A stretch of 64,000 nt of DNA from Maniola hyperantus (GCF_902806685.2 NC_048548.1:13046557-13110556), one strand, 5' to 3'; positions 1 through 10,862 are shown, numbered from the stretch's first letter. Translations and numbers: made by a program. Notes: a model not told the origin generated them from the sequence alone.

Positions 1-817
1 ACAAAGCCTTGTAGTAGGTATCACAAAACTTGAGGTGAAGAGGGCGTTTACTGTTCATTGTGTAAGCCAAGAAAGCTGTGATTCTCATTATTTTTAATAA
101 AGGTTTTATATTAAAAATATAACACAGATCTGAGTTTCCAATTCTCGTAATAGATACTTGCTTATTTTTAACAACCTTTCTGGCGCAAATAATCAAAATA
201 AAAAACTATATAGTACTAGATGACACTTTTGAATTTGTTGTTTTTTTTTTTTTTTTTTATTCATTATAGGCAAACGCTTGACCGCAATCACACCTGATGG
301 AAAGTGATGATGCGGCCTAAGATGGGACGCGTTTACCTAGAAGATAAATATTTTCATAAATATTTTTACTTTACCTAATAAACTAGGATAAAAATAATGA
401 CGCTGAAAAAATATTTAAATCCAACAAAGATTTACAAAGTTACAGGCATTTTAATTTTGGAGTGGGAAGGTCTTCCATCCCTTTCTCGCAAAACAAAAAA
501 TTTGTATGAAACCGCACGAAGCCAGTTTAGGGTGTGACATCAAAATTCTATATCGCTATCTTTGTCTAATCAGAAATATTTAAATGCTTACCTATAACTT
601 TTTTGTTATTTGATTGATTTAATTAGTTTTTTCAGTTTACGTCATTATTTTTATCCTAGTTTATAATAAAGTAATAAAAAAATTGGAGTCAAATACCTAC
701 TCATTTAGTGACATTTAAAATGTAATAATATCATTGTATAGGACAACTGAAGATACTAATAATTATAACATGTATTGGATAAACATCTTGAACTTGAAAG
801 TGGGTTATAATCAGCAC
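1..817. other. Unassigned AT-rich flank
   Basis: No open reading frame of convincing composition and no splice-bounded exon is visible. Apart from the LINE tail at 239..330 this stretch shows only AT-rich sequence. Confidence 0.5.
239..330 (-). repeat. LINE/SINE 3' tail fragment (poly-T start)
   Basis: A run of T is followed by a GC-richer block ('aacgcttgaccgcaatca', 'agtgatgatgcggcctaag'). Related blocks recur at 10861..10940 and in part at 14095..14140. The T run on this strand is the poly-A tail of a minus-strand retroposon. The family is not named with certainty. Confidence 0.5.
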
Positions 818-862
818 CTTTGGGAAGGATTTTAGCCATAGTGTACCACGCTGGCCATGTGT
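818..862 (-). repeat. SINE-C fragment
   Basis: Short piece containing 'ttagccatagtgtaccacg' and 'ctggccatgtg', matching the 3' half of the tRNA-derived SINE seen complete at 43223..43535. Confidence 0.5.
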
Positions 863-1082
863 TTAGTATTGAAGTAGAGATTTATTTTTATTACAGAACG
901 GACAGTAATTCCATTCTTATCAAATTGCAATATTAAATGGGTGGATGCGAATTTCGTGAAAAACTGACAGCCTGAATTATTCACTGCACTGCTGCAATCA
1001 CTGGCCGTCTCAATTATTCATAACGAGCAGCCGTCAAAGGCGATGTTTTTCAAGTTGTTAAACCATTGACATGTAGGTATTT

Positions 1083-1282
1083 CATCATAATCATCATCAA
1101 CCGATAAAAGCCTACTGCTGGACATAGGTCTCTTGTACGGACTTCCACACGCCACGGTCTTGCGCCTCCTGAATTCAGCGGCTCCTCTGCGACTTGTCTG
1201 ATGTCGTCCGTCCACCTAGTGGGGGGTCTTCCAACATTGCGTCGTCCGGTGCGAGGTCGCCATCCTAGCGACTGCCCGCGAC
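1083..1282 (-). repeat. RTE-type LINE 3' fragment
   Basis: Reverse-strand translation gives the C-terminal sequence typical of insect RTE endonuclease/reverse transcriptase ORFs (compare the WTDDI...VAGSRWIQ version at 25091). It ends in ATC-rich sequence, the element's simple-repeat tail. The copy is frameshifted and 5' truncated. The same end recurs at 2436, 9767, 21485, 48610 and 48846 (minus) and at 8779, 9322 and 25091 (plus). Confidence 0.7.
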
Positions 1283-1395
1283 TTGGCTCTCTTGAGAGTT
1301 TCCAAAAATCTAGCCTACAAAATTTCAGCTTTCAAACCCAAGGATTACCTATTTAACTACCTACATTTAAATCCATTGCGTCATAGTATCATAAT

Positions 1396-1450
1396 TGATA
1401 GATCAGTCAGTCAGTCAGACAGTCAGCTTTTCCTTTTGTATATGTAGTTA
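1396..1450 (-). mobile_element. Helitron-2 5'-end fragment
   Basis: Contains 'gatagatcagtcagtcagtc' followed by 'cagcttttccttttgtat', the reverse complement of the 5' end of the Helitron-like family complete at 51089..51306. The 3' hairpin end is missing. Confidence 0.55.
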
Positions 1451-1870
1451 ACAATGCAAAACGAATTAAAATAATTATATATGTAATACACTTCATTTAC
1501 GGTGCTTCATCGATGCCGCATCAATTTAATTTAATTTTTAATTTATTTATTCACGTGGCATGGCATCGGAAATAATGAACAGAATAATGGTCTCTTTTAA
1601 AAATGAATTTCGTTTAAAATTCGGGAGATAGGATTTTAATATAAAAAAAATCAGGCTATTTTCACATGCAATAATTTCACTACGCAGTTGCATAAACCAC
1701 AATAGAAACTCAAACAAATGTAGATTTTAAAATTATTATTCTTTCTATATCTTTAACTTTCAAAGACTTGATTTTCTTTATATCTGTACCTTTCAAAGAC
1801 TTGATTCTCTCTATATCTGTACCTTTCAAAGACTTGGAAGTTGGACTAATAAGAATAATTATTACTTAGG
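1451..1870. other. Unassigned AT-rich stretch
   Basis: No coding signal. A local imperfect tandem repeat of about 35 bp lies at 1738..1835, where 'ctttcaaagacttg' recurs three times separated by 'atatctgtac'-like spacers. Confidence 0.45.
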
Positions 1871-1875
1871 TACTT

Positions 1876-2075
1876 TCGCGGTGGTTTGCTTCGGCGTTCC
1901 CGCGACCCAGTCGCCAGGCGACGCGCAGGAGTGCCGCTGGGTTTTAGTGGGCATTCCGGTCGCTTCTCGGCCGGTGAGTCCCACACACCTTCCCTCCAGT
2001 TGGTTGGCTGGCTGGTTAGCTGGCTGGCTTCCAGGAGGGGGGGATGCGTAAACGCTTTTCCCCTTCCTACATACA
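1876..2075. repeat. GC-rich retroelement fragment related to 36840..36990
   Basis: Shares 'gacccagtcgccaggcgacg' and a run of GCTG/GGCT repeats ending 'ggatgcgtaaac' with 36897..36978. The high GC in an AT-rich setting and the two-copy occurrence indicate a transposable element piece, probably a LINE end. The small ORFs here are taken as artefacts of this composition. Confidence 0.45.
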
Positions 2076-2435
2076 TGGTAAGTACTTATGTATTTTTATT
2101 TCTAAAGCACAACAAATTAGTCAAACAAATTGTAGGTGTTAAAACGGTGTGTTAAAAATATTCTTTCTATCTTTTTCTGCAGTGAAGCATCGAGTGGCAA
2201 ATTCGGCAAGGATTTGTGTGTTGTATGAAAAGTGTATGAACACAAAAAGGCCTTTCTATTCTGACGTTCTCTCTGTTTCCAATATGCACAGTGTGTTTCC
2301 TGTTGTACCCACTATACTACGGGTTTATTTAAAAAATACAGAGCTATATGCCGTATACACGAATGTTTGTACAATTTTAGATTGGATCTATTTTCGTACC
2401 TGATACAATAAGCTATGGGAATAAGGAACATAAAT
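2076..2435. other. Unassigned stretch
   Basis: Contains an 84-codon ORF on the plus strand (2149..2403) with no recognisable domain, no splice context and AT-driven composition. I do not call it a gene. Confidence 0.4.
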
Positions 2436-2570
2436 CATTATTATCAACCGATAGACGCCCACGGATATTCACGATCTCTTGCAGGGACTTCCACAAGCTA
2501 CGGTCTTGCGCCGTCTGAATCCAGCGGCTCTCTGCGACTCGCTTGATATCGTCTGTCCAGCTCTCTCCTC
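2436..2570 (-). repeat. RTE-type LINE 3' fragment
   Basis: The reverse-strand frame reads WTDDIKRVAESRWIQ and then the WKSLQE C-terminal motif, the RTE reverse-transcriptase tail. Truncated and isolated. Confidence 0.7.
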
Positions 2571-2808
2571 GCGTGTTTGTTGAGGCTAATCTCACAAAGT
2601 ACTGTATGGATTTTCTTACAGTTTCCACCAATAGAAAGAGAGATTATCTAAAAAAAGTTGTAGGCTATAATTTTATTTATCAGCATTTTGTGAAAATTTA
2701 AACGAAGGTAGTATAAAAATAGGTAACTCGCATCTCGGAGACGGACATTACGTACTCGGAAAATCAAAGAGTTCAAAGAGAGAGACAGTAGTAGCAGGTA
2801 TCATTTAG

Positions 2809-3013
2809 TCCACACTAATATTATAAATGCGAAAGTGTGTCTGTCTGTCTGTCTGCTAGCCTTTCACGGCCCGTCCGTACAACCGATTTTGACGAAATTT
2901 GGTACAGCGATAGCTTACATCCCGGGCTACTTTTTATCCCGGAAAATCAAAGAGTTGCCACGGGATTTTCAAAAACCTAAATCCACGCGGACGAAGTCGC
3001 GGGCATCATCTAG
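2809..3013 (+). mobile_element. Helitron-1 (non-autonomous), complete
   Basis: Begins TC followed by 'taatattataaatgcgaaag', continues through a GTCT tetranucleotide run, and ends with a GC-rich hairpin (CGCG-GACGAAGT-CGCG) shortly before CTAG. A TC start, a hairpin and a CTRR end are the hallmarks of Helitrons. No coding capacity. The family resembles the lepidopteran 'Lep1' type (inference). The tetranucleotide run is a built-in microsatellite. Confidence 0.75.
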
Positions 3014-3507
3014 TTTCTTATGAATTTTAAACAAGAATCCGACACTATGGAATAATTTAAAGGGATTCGGCATTGTAATGCATAAATCATAATATTCCAT
3101 TAACAGTGGCACAAAGCCCTTGTAATATACCTACCATCAAGATAATTCCGAGATTACTCGTGACCAGTGGCGTGCACAGGATTTTAAGCCAGGGTATGAA
3201 ATTGGGTATGCACTTATTTTCCGGCAGGTTTTAATGAAAAATAAGCATTGATTTATTACAACGAGGGTAAGCAGTGCGTTTATGCCTCTATCAGCTGCAC
3301 GCCACTGCTCGTGACTTAGTATACCATATTATACTCACATAAATTACCACATACAGGGTGGCAAAAACGAAGAGATGATTACTGATATTATACCACAAAA
3401 AAAAACGAAAAATAAACTATTAAAAAATCCTATATTTTGTAAAAGTTCACAATATATTGCAAATAAAACATCTGACTGACGCTAGGAATAGGTATTTTTT
3501 CGCATTT

Positions 3508-3945
3508 TTTAGGGTTCCGTACCTCAAAAGGAAAAACGTAACCCTTATAGGATCACTTTGTTGTCTGTCTGTCTGTCCATCTGTCTGTCTGTCCGTCTGT
3601 CTGTCAAGAAGCCTACAGGGTACTTCCCGTTGACCTAGAATCATGAAGTTTGGCAGGTAGGTAGGCCTTATAGCTGACATTTGGGGAAAACCGTGAATTT
3701 AGGGTTAGATCACACAAAAAATTAAATTGTGGTCACGAACTAATAATTAGTATTTTCAACTTTCGAAGTGAGTGACTATATCAAGTGGGGTATCATATGA
3801 AAGGTCTTCACCTGTACATTCTAAAACAGATTTTTATTTATTTTTATGCATCATAGTTTTTGAATTATCGTGCAAAATGTCGAAAAAATAAGACTGTAGT
3901 ACGGAACCCTCATTGCGCGAGCCTGACTCGCACTTGGCCGGTTTT
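3508..3945 (-). repeat. Repeat family A, full-length
   Basis: About 430-bp interspersed element bounded by 'agggttccgtacctcaaaag' at one side and 'gtacggaaccct' plus 'ctcgcacttggccggtttt' at the other; the agggttccgtac/gtacggaaccct pair forms subterminal inverted repeats. It has an internal GTCT run and no ORF of its own. Other copies: 7205, 10438, 25852, 27083, 29842, 31258, 32338 (part), 43755, 47243, 52040, and an end at 17871. Class not certain; probably non-autonomous. Confidence 0.75.
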
Positions 3946-4033
3946 TTTTGTGATAATATCGTATCAGCAATCATCAGTACTTTCACCTATATTCGTTCTT
4001 GCTAGCGTTCTGGTTACACTTTTATAATCACTA

Positions 4034-4256
4034 CTAGCTGATGCCCGCGACTTCGTCCGCGTGGAATTAGATTTTTAAAAATCCCGTGGGAACTCTTTGA
4101 TTTTCCGGGATGAAAAGAAGCCTATGTCACTCTCCAGGTCTTTATCTATACCCATGCAAAATCACGTCAATCCGTTGCACCGTTGCGACGTAATTGAAGG
4201 ACAAGCCAACAAACCAACAAACAAACACACTTTCGCATTTATAATAAGGGTACTGA
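4034..4256 (-). mobile_element. Helitron-1 (non-autonomous), complete
   Basis: Reverse complement of the 2809 type: CTAG, then the hairpin arm with 'gcgacttcgtccgcgtgg', then the body, ending 'cgcatttataataagg' near GA. It shares its ends with 2809 but has a different centre ('acccatgcaaaatcacgtca'), so it is a subfamily, also seen at 31584. Confidence 0.75.
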
Positions 4257-4986
4257 TTCACCCGAAGAAAGCAAGCTTTTCCATCATTCTGTAAAGTAAT
4301 AAAAATAAAAAATAATATTACCAGTTAAGTACCACAACAGTTTAGTTAGTTAAGTTATTAGTTAGGTATCTACTTATATCATAGATATATAATTATATCA
4401 TAGACTATATTAGAAATAATATATTAAAGCAGATATTGAAAACAGCTTAACAAATTTCAATTTCCAAGCAAGATACGAGAAACGTCGTTGCTAAGGATAA
4501 TTTTCTGAGTATCTATCCCATTTCAAAAGGGATCGATTTAATCTCTCCACAATGCCACAAGTTACTGAAGGAAATAGAGAAACTTTACATAAACAAGGTT
4601 TAGATAGAAGACTAGACAAGGTTTAGATAACCCGCCCCGGTTTTGCTTGAGGGCAATTTTTGAGTAAGGGGAGTAAAATATTTAATATTCGATATTTTAT
4701 GAAGAAAGTTAAAAAAAATTAGGTCATTCTCAATCGAAAAGTTTGATTAGCTTAAGCGGTTTCAGCTCATTATTTTTGTTAAACGCCCAATTTCAATACA
4801 AAATTAAAATAAAATATTTTTTATCTACATAAATATCGTTAAAAAAGTAGATAACCGAAAAACCAAACCGCAAAAAAACCAAAACTAAAAACAATACCTA
4901 CTCAAAACCAAAAACTAAAACAAAACAACAATGATGTCTATCGATTGATAAAAATGATTATGATAGTCTCCATTAGTACCATAGCA
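4257..4986. other. Unassigned AT-rich stretch
   Basis: No coding or repeat signal beyond low-complexity A-rich tracts (4850..4930). Nothing further identified. Confidence 0.4.
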
Positions 4987-4987
4987 C

Positions 4988-5272
4988 CGATTCTGTTGTC
5001 TTTCTCTAAACTAAATTTAGATTATCTGCATCTTTTACTTTTAAATATTGCTAAAAAAGGACAGAACATGAACTTTACATTTAAAGACTCTAAATTTTAG
5101 TGCACGCTACAAATTTAAACAATAGGCTCACGACTGTGCGCTAAAATTACGGGTTTAACATCTAAAAATTTTAGAGAAAAATTAGAACTGTCAAACTGTG
5201 TCTGTCCTTTTCAAATTACATTAGTAAAAAGAGGATGCAAATACTCTGAAATTTGATTGTGCTCAGAATCAG
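4988..5272 (+). repeat. Repeat family H, copy 1 (foldback-like)
   Basis: Bounded by 'gattctgttgtctttctc' and 'gtgctcagaatc', with internal complementary blocks ('aaagactctaaattttag' and neighbours). Similar copies lie at 11741..11945 (inverted) and 51831..52025. AT-rich with no ORF. Probably a MITE. Confidence 0.5.
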
Positions 5273-5537
5273 TAATCGACTAATCTATTTTGAATGTGAA
5301 ATTAATTTAACATGATTTGCACGGTATTGCTGGAGCAGATTTACCGACACCGTAAAAGCAAGTTTATGTTACCGTCGGTATAGGTATCTCCGAAGTCGTA
5401 AATACCCCGATGCATGTATTAAATGCTGCATTTGAAGCGCTATTCTGGTGTTATAGCTATCGTATAAATATAATATTACAGATAGGATATTTTCCTAAAC
5501 TAGGTAATATTCTGAGTCTATTTCTGTCCTACGCTAT

Positions 5538-5691
5538 GAGCTGTGATAGCCTAGTGGTTAGGACGTCCGCCTTCTAATCGGAGGTCGGGGGTTCGATGCC
5601 GGGCACCTCTAACTTTTCGGAGTTATGTGCGTTTTAATTAATTAAATATCACTTGCTTTACCGGTGAAGGAAAATATCGTGAGGAAACCTA
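5538..5691 (+). repeat. SINE-C, 5' (tRNA-like) half of an interrupted copy
   Basis: Contains a tRNA-like head with an A box ('tagcctagtggttaggacg') and a B box ('ggttcgatgcc'), then the SINE body. The body breaks off at about 5691 and resumes at 6226..6281 with 'gagttctccataatgttctc'. The 534 bp between is an inserted retroposon end. Confidence 0.7.
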
Positions 5692-6225
5692 CATGGATAA
5701 GTGTGTCGGAGACGCAGGCCGCCCCTGCTGTGGGTAGTGGGTACCGGTGGGGCGCACCAGCCTGCTCAGCAAGGCGCCGCTGACGCGCGCGCTTCGCACC
5801 CTTTAACGTCATAGCGGGGAAAACTGACCTGTTTTGTTGTGCTCTGAGTGAATTCACAAGAGTTGCATTGGGGACTATGTGCTACGATAGTGGGGATTTA
5901 ATATAATTTTTTTAAATTTTTATTTAAATATATTAAATAGATTTAGATAATATTTAAGAAGTAGAAGTAAGATTTTACTTCTACTTCTTGAACATCAAAT
6001 AATATTTTAGTTATTTTAATTTTAATTTTAATTTATATTAATTTCTTTATTTAGTAGGTATTTTATTATAATGTATAATGTATAACTTGCTGGATTTATA
6101 TCTGAAAATAAAGATTTATTTATTATTTATATTATTATTAATCTAGTGCATTAGGACTATTTCCTGTTATGCTAGATTTAAGGAGTTGAATAAATAATAA
6201 AAATAAAATAAAATAAAATAAAATG
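5692..6225 (+). mobile_element. 5'-truncated LINE 3' end inserted in SINE-C
   Basis: The GC-rich start (5692..5870) passes into an AT-rich 3' UTR and ends in an AAAATA-repeat tail (6195..6224), after which the interrupted SINE resumes. This is the structure of a target-primed LINE insertion. No reverse-transcriptase motif remains. It contains a perfect 15-bp hairpin at 5956..5989. Confidence 0.5.
5956..5989. other. Perfect 15-bp hairpin, 4-nt loop
   Basis: Arms aagaagtagaagtaa (5956..5970) and ttacttctacttctt (5975..5989), loop gatt. It lies in the LINE 3' UTR-like sequence. Its role is unknown. Confidence 0.6.
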
Positions 6226-6281
6226 TCTGAGAGTTCTCCATAATGTTCTCAAAGGTGTGTGAAGTCTACCAATCCGCACTA
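6226..6281 (+). repeat. SINE-C, 3' remainder of the interrupted copy
   Basis: Contains 'gagttctccataatgttctc' and 'gtgtgtgaagtctaccaatc', the SINE-C body downstream of the point where 5538..5691 stops. Confidence 0.65.
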
Positions 6282-6350
6282 AGGGGGTTAAAATAGGAGT
6301 TTGAAATTTGTGTATTCCACGCGGACGAAGTCGCAAGCAAAAGCTAGTTA
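6282..6350 (+). mobile_element. Helitron-2 3'-end fragment
   Basis: Begins 'aagggggttaaaatagg' and ends with the hairpin 'cacgcggacgaagtcgcaag' and CTAG. It is joined directly to the SINE-C remainder, and the 5' part is missing. Confidence 0.65.
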
Positions 6351-7200
6351 TTAAAATAAAGAGGTAAGCTACTAAGATCTCTAAATAAAATTAAATCCGT
6401 CGTTTAACTAACCTTACAAAAAAATCTAAATTAAAAAAAAATCCGTACTAAATATTCCGTTGTTCGCACAAAGGCAAAGTGTTTAATAAGATTCGAAATA
6501 AATCCGCTTATCTCGTCTCGCTTTGATCCGTTAAATTTAAGTTGATGCAGACTCGGAATCACGTTAACGCCTTATTTAACAAGAAACGAGATTAGACGCA
6601 TTCCTTATTTAACGCGTCTCATGTTATATTCTCTGTACTTGACATTAGAATTAAATACGGTAATGAAATTATTCTGAATTCTGTTATATCAAGAAGTTGT
6701 ATAGAAGCAGGCGTTACTTTGCGAAAGTCCATGATATTATACAATGAACCAAAAGCTTCATTTGCTATAATCCGGTGAAACAGGTCGAATCTGTATGGTG
6801 CAACATGCAGCATGCGGAATGCACCGCCCGCCCTCCCACTGCTAAACATGTAGGGAAAAGCAGCCAAAAGGCAAGCAAACGCACCAACACCACGCAGCAC
6901 CACACAAATCCCAAAACACCCTCGACGCACGTTTCCGTTTCGAGCACGTTTCGAATGATGCTCCAGTGTCGAGGCGAAACGTGTTCATTCACTGTTTTGA
7001 GTGTTCACTCCTGTCGGCAGTCCGGCCCCACTATCTGTCATTTTTTTCACTAGATTCTTTTCTTTCCTTCGTCAAGATTTTCCAGAGTAATCCTCCTAAA
7101 CGGCACTATAAAGCATGCGAGTAGGTATGGCCAGAATACGTGCCTCTACCGGCCCGAGACGGTTTATTTAAGCGCTAAGCCCCACATATTGCGACCGATC
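6351..7200. repeat. Mostly unassigned; contains repeat J
   Basis: The block 6772..6870 ('ctataatccggtgaaacagg' through 'gccctcccactgctaaac') matches 23397..23475, so it is dispersed repeat sequence of unknown class. The overlapping ORFs at 6619..7053 lie on this repeat in several frames and show no domain. Confidence 0.4.
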
Positions 7201-7204
7201 ATAA

Positions 7205-7495
7205 TAAAACCCGCCAAGTGCGAGTCAGGCTCGCACACCGACGGTTCCGTAGTACAGTCGTATTTTTTCGACATTTTGCACGATAAATCAAAAACTATGA
7301 CTCATAAAAATAAATAAAAATCTGTTTTAGAATCCACAGGTAAAGCCTTTTAAGGTTAAGACCTACCAACCTGCCAAATTTCATGATTCTAGTTCAACGG
7401 GAAGTACCCCGTAGGTTTCTTGACATACAGACAGACAACAAGGTGATCATATAAGGGTTCCGTTTTTCCTTTTGAGGTACGGAACCCTAAAAAAG
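7205..7495 (+). repeat. Repeat family A, internally deleted copy
   Basis: Runs from 'cgccaagtgcgagtcaggct' to 'ggtacggaaccctaaaaaa'. Shorter than the 3508 and 27083 copies because part of the centre is missing. Confidence 0.7.
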
Positions 7496-7499
7496 GTAT

Positions 7500-8188
7500 A
7501 CTTCGAGCTAAGCGACATGTGAGGCAATTTAGGAGGCGACTGCTTTTGCTGCCAGTAGCTATCTGTTACGCACAACTCAACCAATTTTATCGAAAGGAAC
7601 AACTCTTAAGCGCTACATCTGTAGAAATTATTACTGATTATCGTATTTTTTTAAAGCGTGTGTGAAAATAAAAAAACCAAAAAGCTCATATTGATACAAA
7701 ACTGTTTTTAAACGAATCGCCAAACATAGGCCAGTTTATTTTTGTTATTTATAGTTTCGATATTTTGAAACTTTGCAGAGCTTTGCAATGTGTTACCGTT
7801 CAGGGAGTTAGTTTGCGCTGGCGGCATAAAATAATAGGCCGAGAACTGATGGGAATATCTGTTGAGTCACTTTATTAATATGGTTTATATATTTTGTTAA
7901 CGCAACATACTTAACACGGGCGCGTAATTAACGCTAACCCATGCACTCAACACTGACACACAGACACACACTATGAACTTACATGTTTTTCTTCTAGGAA
8001 GTCTATGTATATCTACTTATATTTTAATCCTTACTTATTTTTATGTTTTTAATTTAAGTTAATATTCAAACACCAGTAACAATTGTTGTAAAATGTATAA
8101 GGCTCATCAGACATTGTTTCAACCTATTGTATTGTTCCTGCATTTTATTGAATAAATAAATGATTTATTCATTCATCACATTCATTCA
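7500..8188. other. Unassigned, ending in a LINE-like 3' UTR
   Basis: 8000..8170 is AT-rich with 'ttattgaataaataaatg' before a short ATTC-rich run, like the tail of a plus-strand LINE. The rest shows nothing recognisable. Confidence 0.35.
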
Positions 8189-8412
8189 TCTTAAGTATAT
8201 AAAAGGAAAAGGGACTAACTGACTGACTGACTGATCTATCAACGCACAGCTCAAACTACTGGACAGATCGGGCTGAAATTTGGCATGCAGGTAGCTATTA
8301 TGGGGTAGGCATCCGCTAAGTAAGGATTTTTGAATATTCAACCCCTAAGGGGGTGTAATAGCGGGTTGAAATTTGTATAGTCCACGCGGACGAAGTCGCG
8401 AGCATAAGCTAG
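8189..8412 (+). mobile_element. Helitron-2 (non-autonomous), complete
   Basis: Starts TC, then 'tatataaaaggaaaag' and the CTGA tetranucleotide run. Ends with 'cacgcggacgaagtcgcgag' and CTAG. It shares only the 3' hairpin end with Helitron-1, so it is a separate subfamily using the same terminal signal. Confidence 0.75.
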
Positions 8413-8778
8413 TTCTTTATATATTGTTTCATAATCATTTTATTTTTTTTTTCATCGAGGTAAGTAGAAAGGTAAGAAGGTATTTCTTCTTCCTTCTTAA
8501 AGTTTTCCACCTGTTCTTGGAACATAATATTTGCTGAGTTCAGAATATTTTCAGATTTATTTCGGTACACCGACCAGATATGGGAGTGCAGGAGAATTTA
8601 TAACAAACTTTACATGTCCGAGTTACTCTACCTATATGAATATTCAATCATTTATTTGGTCTCCCTCCAAATATAGAGAATAATTTATTTTGGACCTATG
8701 CAAACTAGCATATTCTATTGACATGGAATTAATAGAAAAATCCATGTTAACTCTTTTTTTTAAGTGACGAATAACCAA
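8413..8778. other. Unassigned stretch
   Basis: No coding potential or repeat recognised. Confidence 0.4.
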
Positions 8779-9025
8779 AGTGACAGATAGCTCAACGAAT
8801 TAGCCAGCTGAAGTGGTAGTGGGCAGGCCACGTCTGCCGCAGAACCGATGGCCGCTGCGGCAGACCTGTTCTGGAGTGGGACGACCTCCAACCCGCTAGA
8901 CTGACGACCTTAACAAGGTAGCGGGAAGTGGGTGGATGAGGAAGGCAGAGGATCGAGTGTGGTGGCGCGCTCTTGGGACTATGTCCAACAGTGGACGCAA
9001 ACAGGTTGATTGATTCATTGATTCT
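8779..9025 (+). repeat. RTE-type LINE 3' fragment
   Basis: Plus-strand degenerate coding sequence corresponding to the RTE C-terminus, followed by a GATT-rich tail (9004..9024). Frameshifted. Confidence 0.55.
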
Positions 9026-9139
9026 GATATTTTCACTAAAGTTAATATTTTCGTTTGATTACGCAGCCTTTTAAACAATCTGACACCCCAGCCCAGCAGG
9101 ATTAATGTGGGAATTCATGATTTCTCAATTTTTTTATTT

Positions 9140-9308
9140 TTTTTAAAGAATATTAGCCATGTTAAATGACTAATATTCCCCTTTCCTCTTCAACTAAGCG
9201 TCAAGCTTGTGCTGGGAGTAGGTACGACAATAGTGCAACGGGCGGGGTTTGAACCGTCGACCTATCGGTTTTCAGTCCACTCCTTTACCGGTTGAGCTAT
9301 TGAGGCTT
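9140..9308 (-). repeat. SINE-D (tRNA-derived)
   Basis: Reverse complement of the SINE at 44401. On the minus strand the head has an A box (TAGCTCAACCGGT-like) and a B box (GGTTCAAACCC-like), then a body with 'cacaagcttgac' and an A-rich tail. Confidence 0.7.
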
Positions 9309-9321
9309 AATTGGCTCGGGG

Positions 9322-9435
9322 TTAGCGATAGACGTTGGGTCTCAAAGTGCTAGAATGGCTACCTCGCACCGGAAAGCCCAGCGTTGGTAGATGCCTTACT
9401 AGGTGGACCGACGACATCAAGCAAATAACAGGAAA
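9322..9435 (+). repeat. RTE-type LINE 3' fragment
   Basis: Carries 'gatagacgttgggtctcaaa' and 'aggtggaccgacgacatcaa' (the WTDDI-encoding segment), the same order as in 25091..25400. Confidence 0.6.
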
Positions 9436-9766
9436 TCGCTGAATACCTACACACAATATTAGAATGGAAATATAATATTAGCTATTCTGACAATGTTCAA
9501 AATTATGTAAGTATCGTGTATTCCAATAACCAATATTAATTTCTGCTAACATAATATTGTTTGCTAATATATAAAGGAATATTTGGCGTCGTCAGTGCGG
9601 GCCAAACCGCCCGCAATATATCAGGCCCTTCGAAATTAATCGAGCCCCGCTAAATGGGTTATTGTTTGTAAAATTACACAAGAACATGGATCATAACGTT
9701 GGCCGTACATATTGGCAAACATTGGGACAAACCAAAACATCGTGATTAAGTCTGGGAGTTGGTTTT

Positions 9767-9858
9767 ATAGTCGTCGTCGATAGACGTCCACTGCTGGACA
9801 TAGATCTATTGTAAGGAGTTCCACACGCCACGGTCTTGCGCCACCTGTACCCAGCGGC
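9767..9858 (-). repeat. RTE-type LINE 3' fragment
   Basis: Contains 'gatagacgtccactgctgga' and 'cacgccacggtcttgcgcc'. It stops abruptly at a foldback element at 9859. Confidence 0.65.
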
Positions 9859-10148
9859 TACAGTACCGGGCAGAAAATATTGTACATCGACCTTTAGAAA
9901 GAGATAGCGGTTTCGTAGAGCGTTGTCTCTGTCGTTGAGACCGACAAAAAGTCCACAACTGACAGCTCGCTTAAAAACATTATACATAATATTATGTACA
10001 GTACGCGGCAGATAATAATGTACATCGACCTTTAGACTGAGATTTCGGACTTGTGAAGCGTTGTCTCCGTCACTCATATCTATGTGACGTTTTGTCGGTC
10101 TCAACGACACAGACAACACTCTACGAAACCGCTATCTCTTTCTAAAAA
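9859..10148. mobile_element. Foldback MITE family E, two copies in tandem
   Basis: Two partial units of a palindromic element: ends 'cagtacgcggcagat' and 'atgtacatcgacctttag', interior 'gagcgttgtctc' and 'gacgttttgtcggtctcaac'. In full units the second half is nearly the reverse complement of the first. Other copies: 22812, 26110, 27895, 34382, 41843. The ORFs at 9691..10377 run through it and are artefacts. Confidence 0.65.
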
Positions 10149-10437
10149 TGGTTCTTAACCATGCCAAACAAACTGTATCATAATATTTCCACTGATGCAT
10201 TCTCAATGCACTGTACAGTTCCCAGTTTTTAAACTTTCTTTGAAACCAATGTTTGTTCAAATGTTCAAACGTTCGACCAATGTTAGTTGGGGTCAGCGAA
10301 TACATTGTCCAAATAGTTGAGCGAAAAGTTAACAAATGGGATCGCGGCTCGCATTGCACTAGCGGGGGCTGGCCCAAGTTGAAATAAGTTACTTTTTACT
10401 TTAGTTTAGTCTCATAGAATACTATTTTTTATTATTT

Positions 10438-10862
10438 TTAGGGTTCCGTACCTCAAAAGGAAAAACGGAACCCTTATAGGATCACTTTGTTGTCTGTCTG
10501 TCTGTCTGTCTGTTAAGAAACCTACAGGGTACTTCCCGTTGACCTAGAATCATGAAATTTGGCAGGTATGTAGATCTTATAGCTGGCATTTGGGGAAAAA
10601 TCTGAAAACCGTGAATTTAGGGTTAGATCACACAAAAAAAATTAAATTGTGGTCATGAACTAATAATTAGTATTTTCAACTTTCGAAGTGAGTGACTATA
10701 TCAAGTGGGGTATCATATGAAAGGTCTTCACCTGTACATTCTTAAACAGATTTTTATTTATTTTTATGCATCACAGTTTTTGAATTATCGTGCAAAATGT
10801 CAAAAAATACGGCTGTAGTACGGAACCCTCAATGCGCGAGCCTGACTCGCACTTGGCCTTTT
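10438..10862 (-). repeat. Repeat family A, full-length
   Basis: Same ends and order as 3508..3945, including the TCTG run at 10490..10513, here only a few units long. Confidence 0.75.

Noticed and set aside
9691..10119. 142-codon minus-strand ORF
   Set aside because: It reads through two foldback family E units and an RTE end; chimeric repeat translation.
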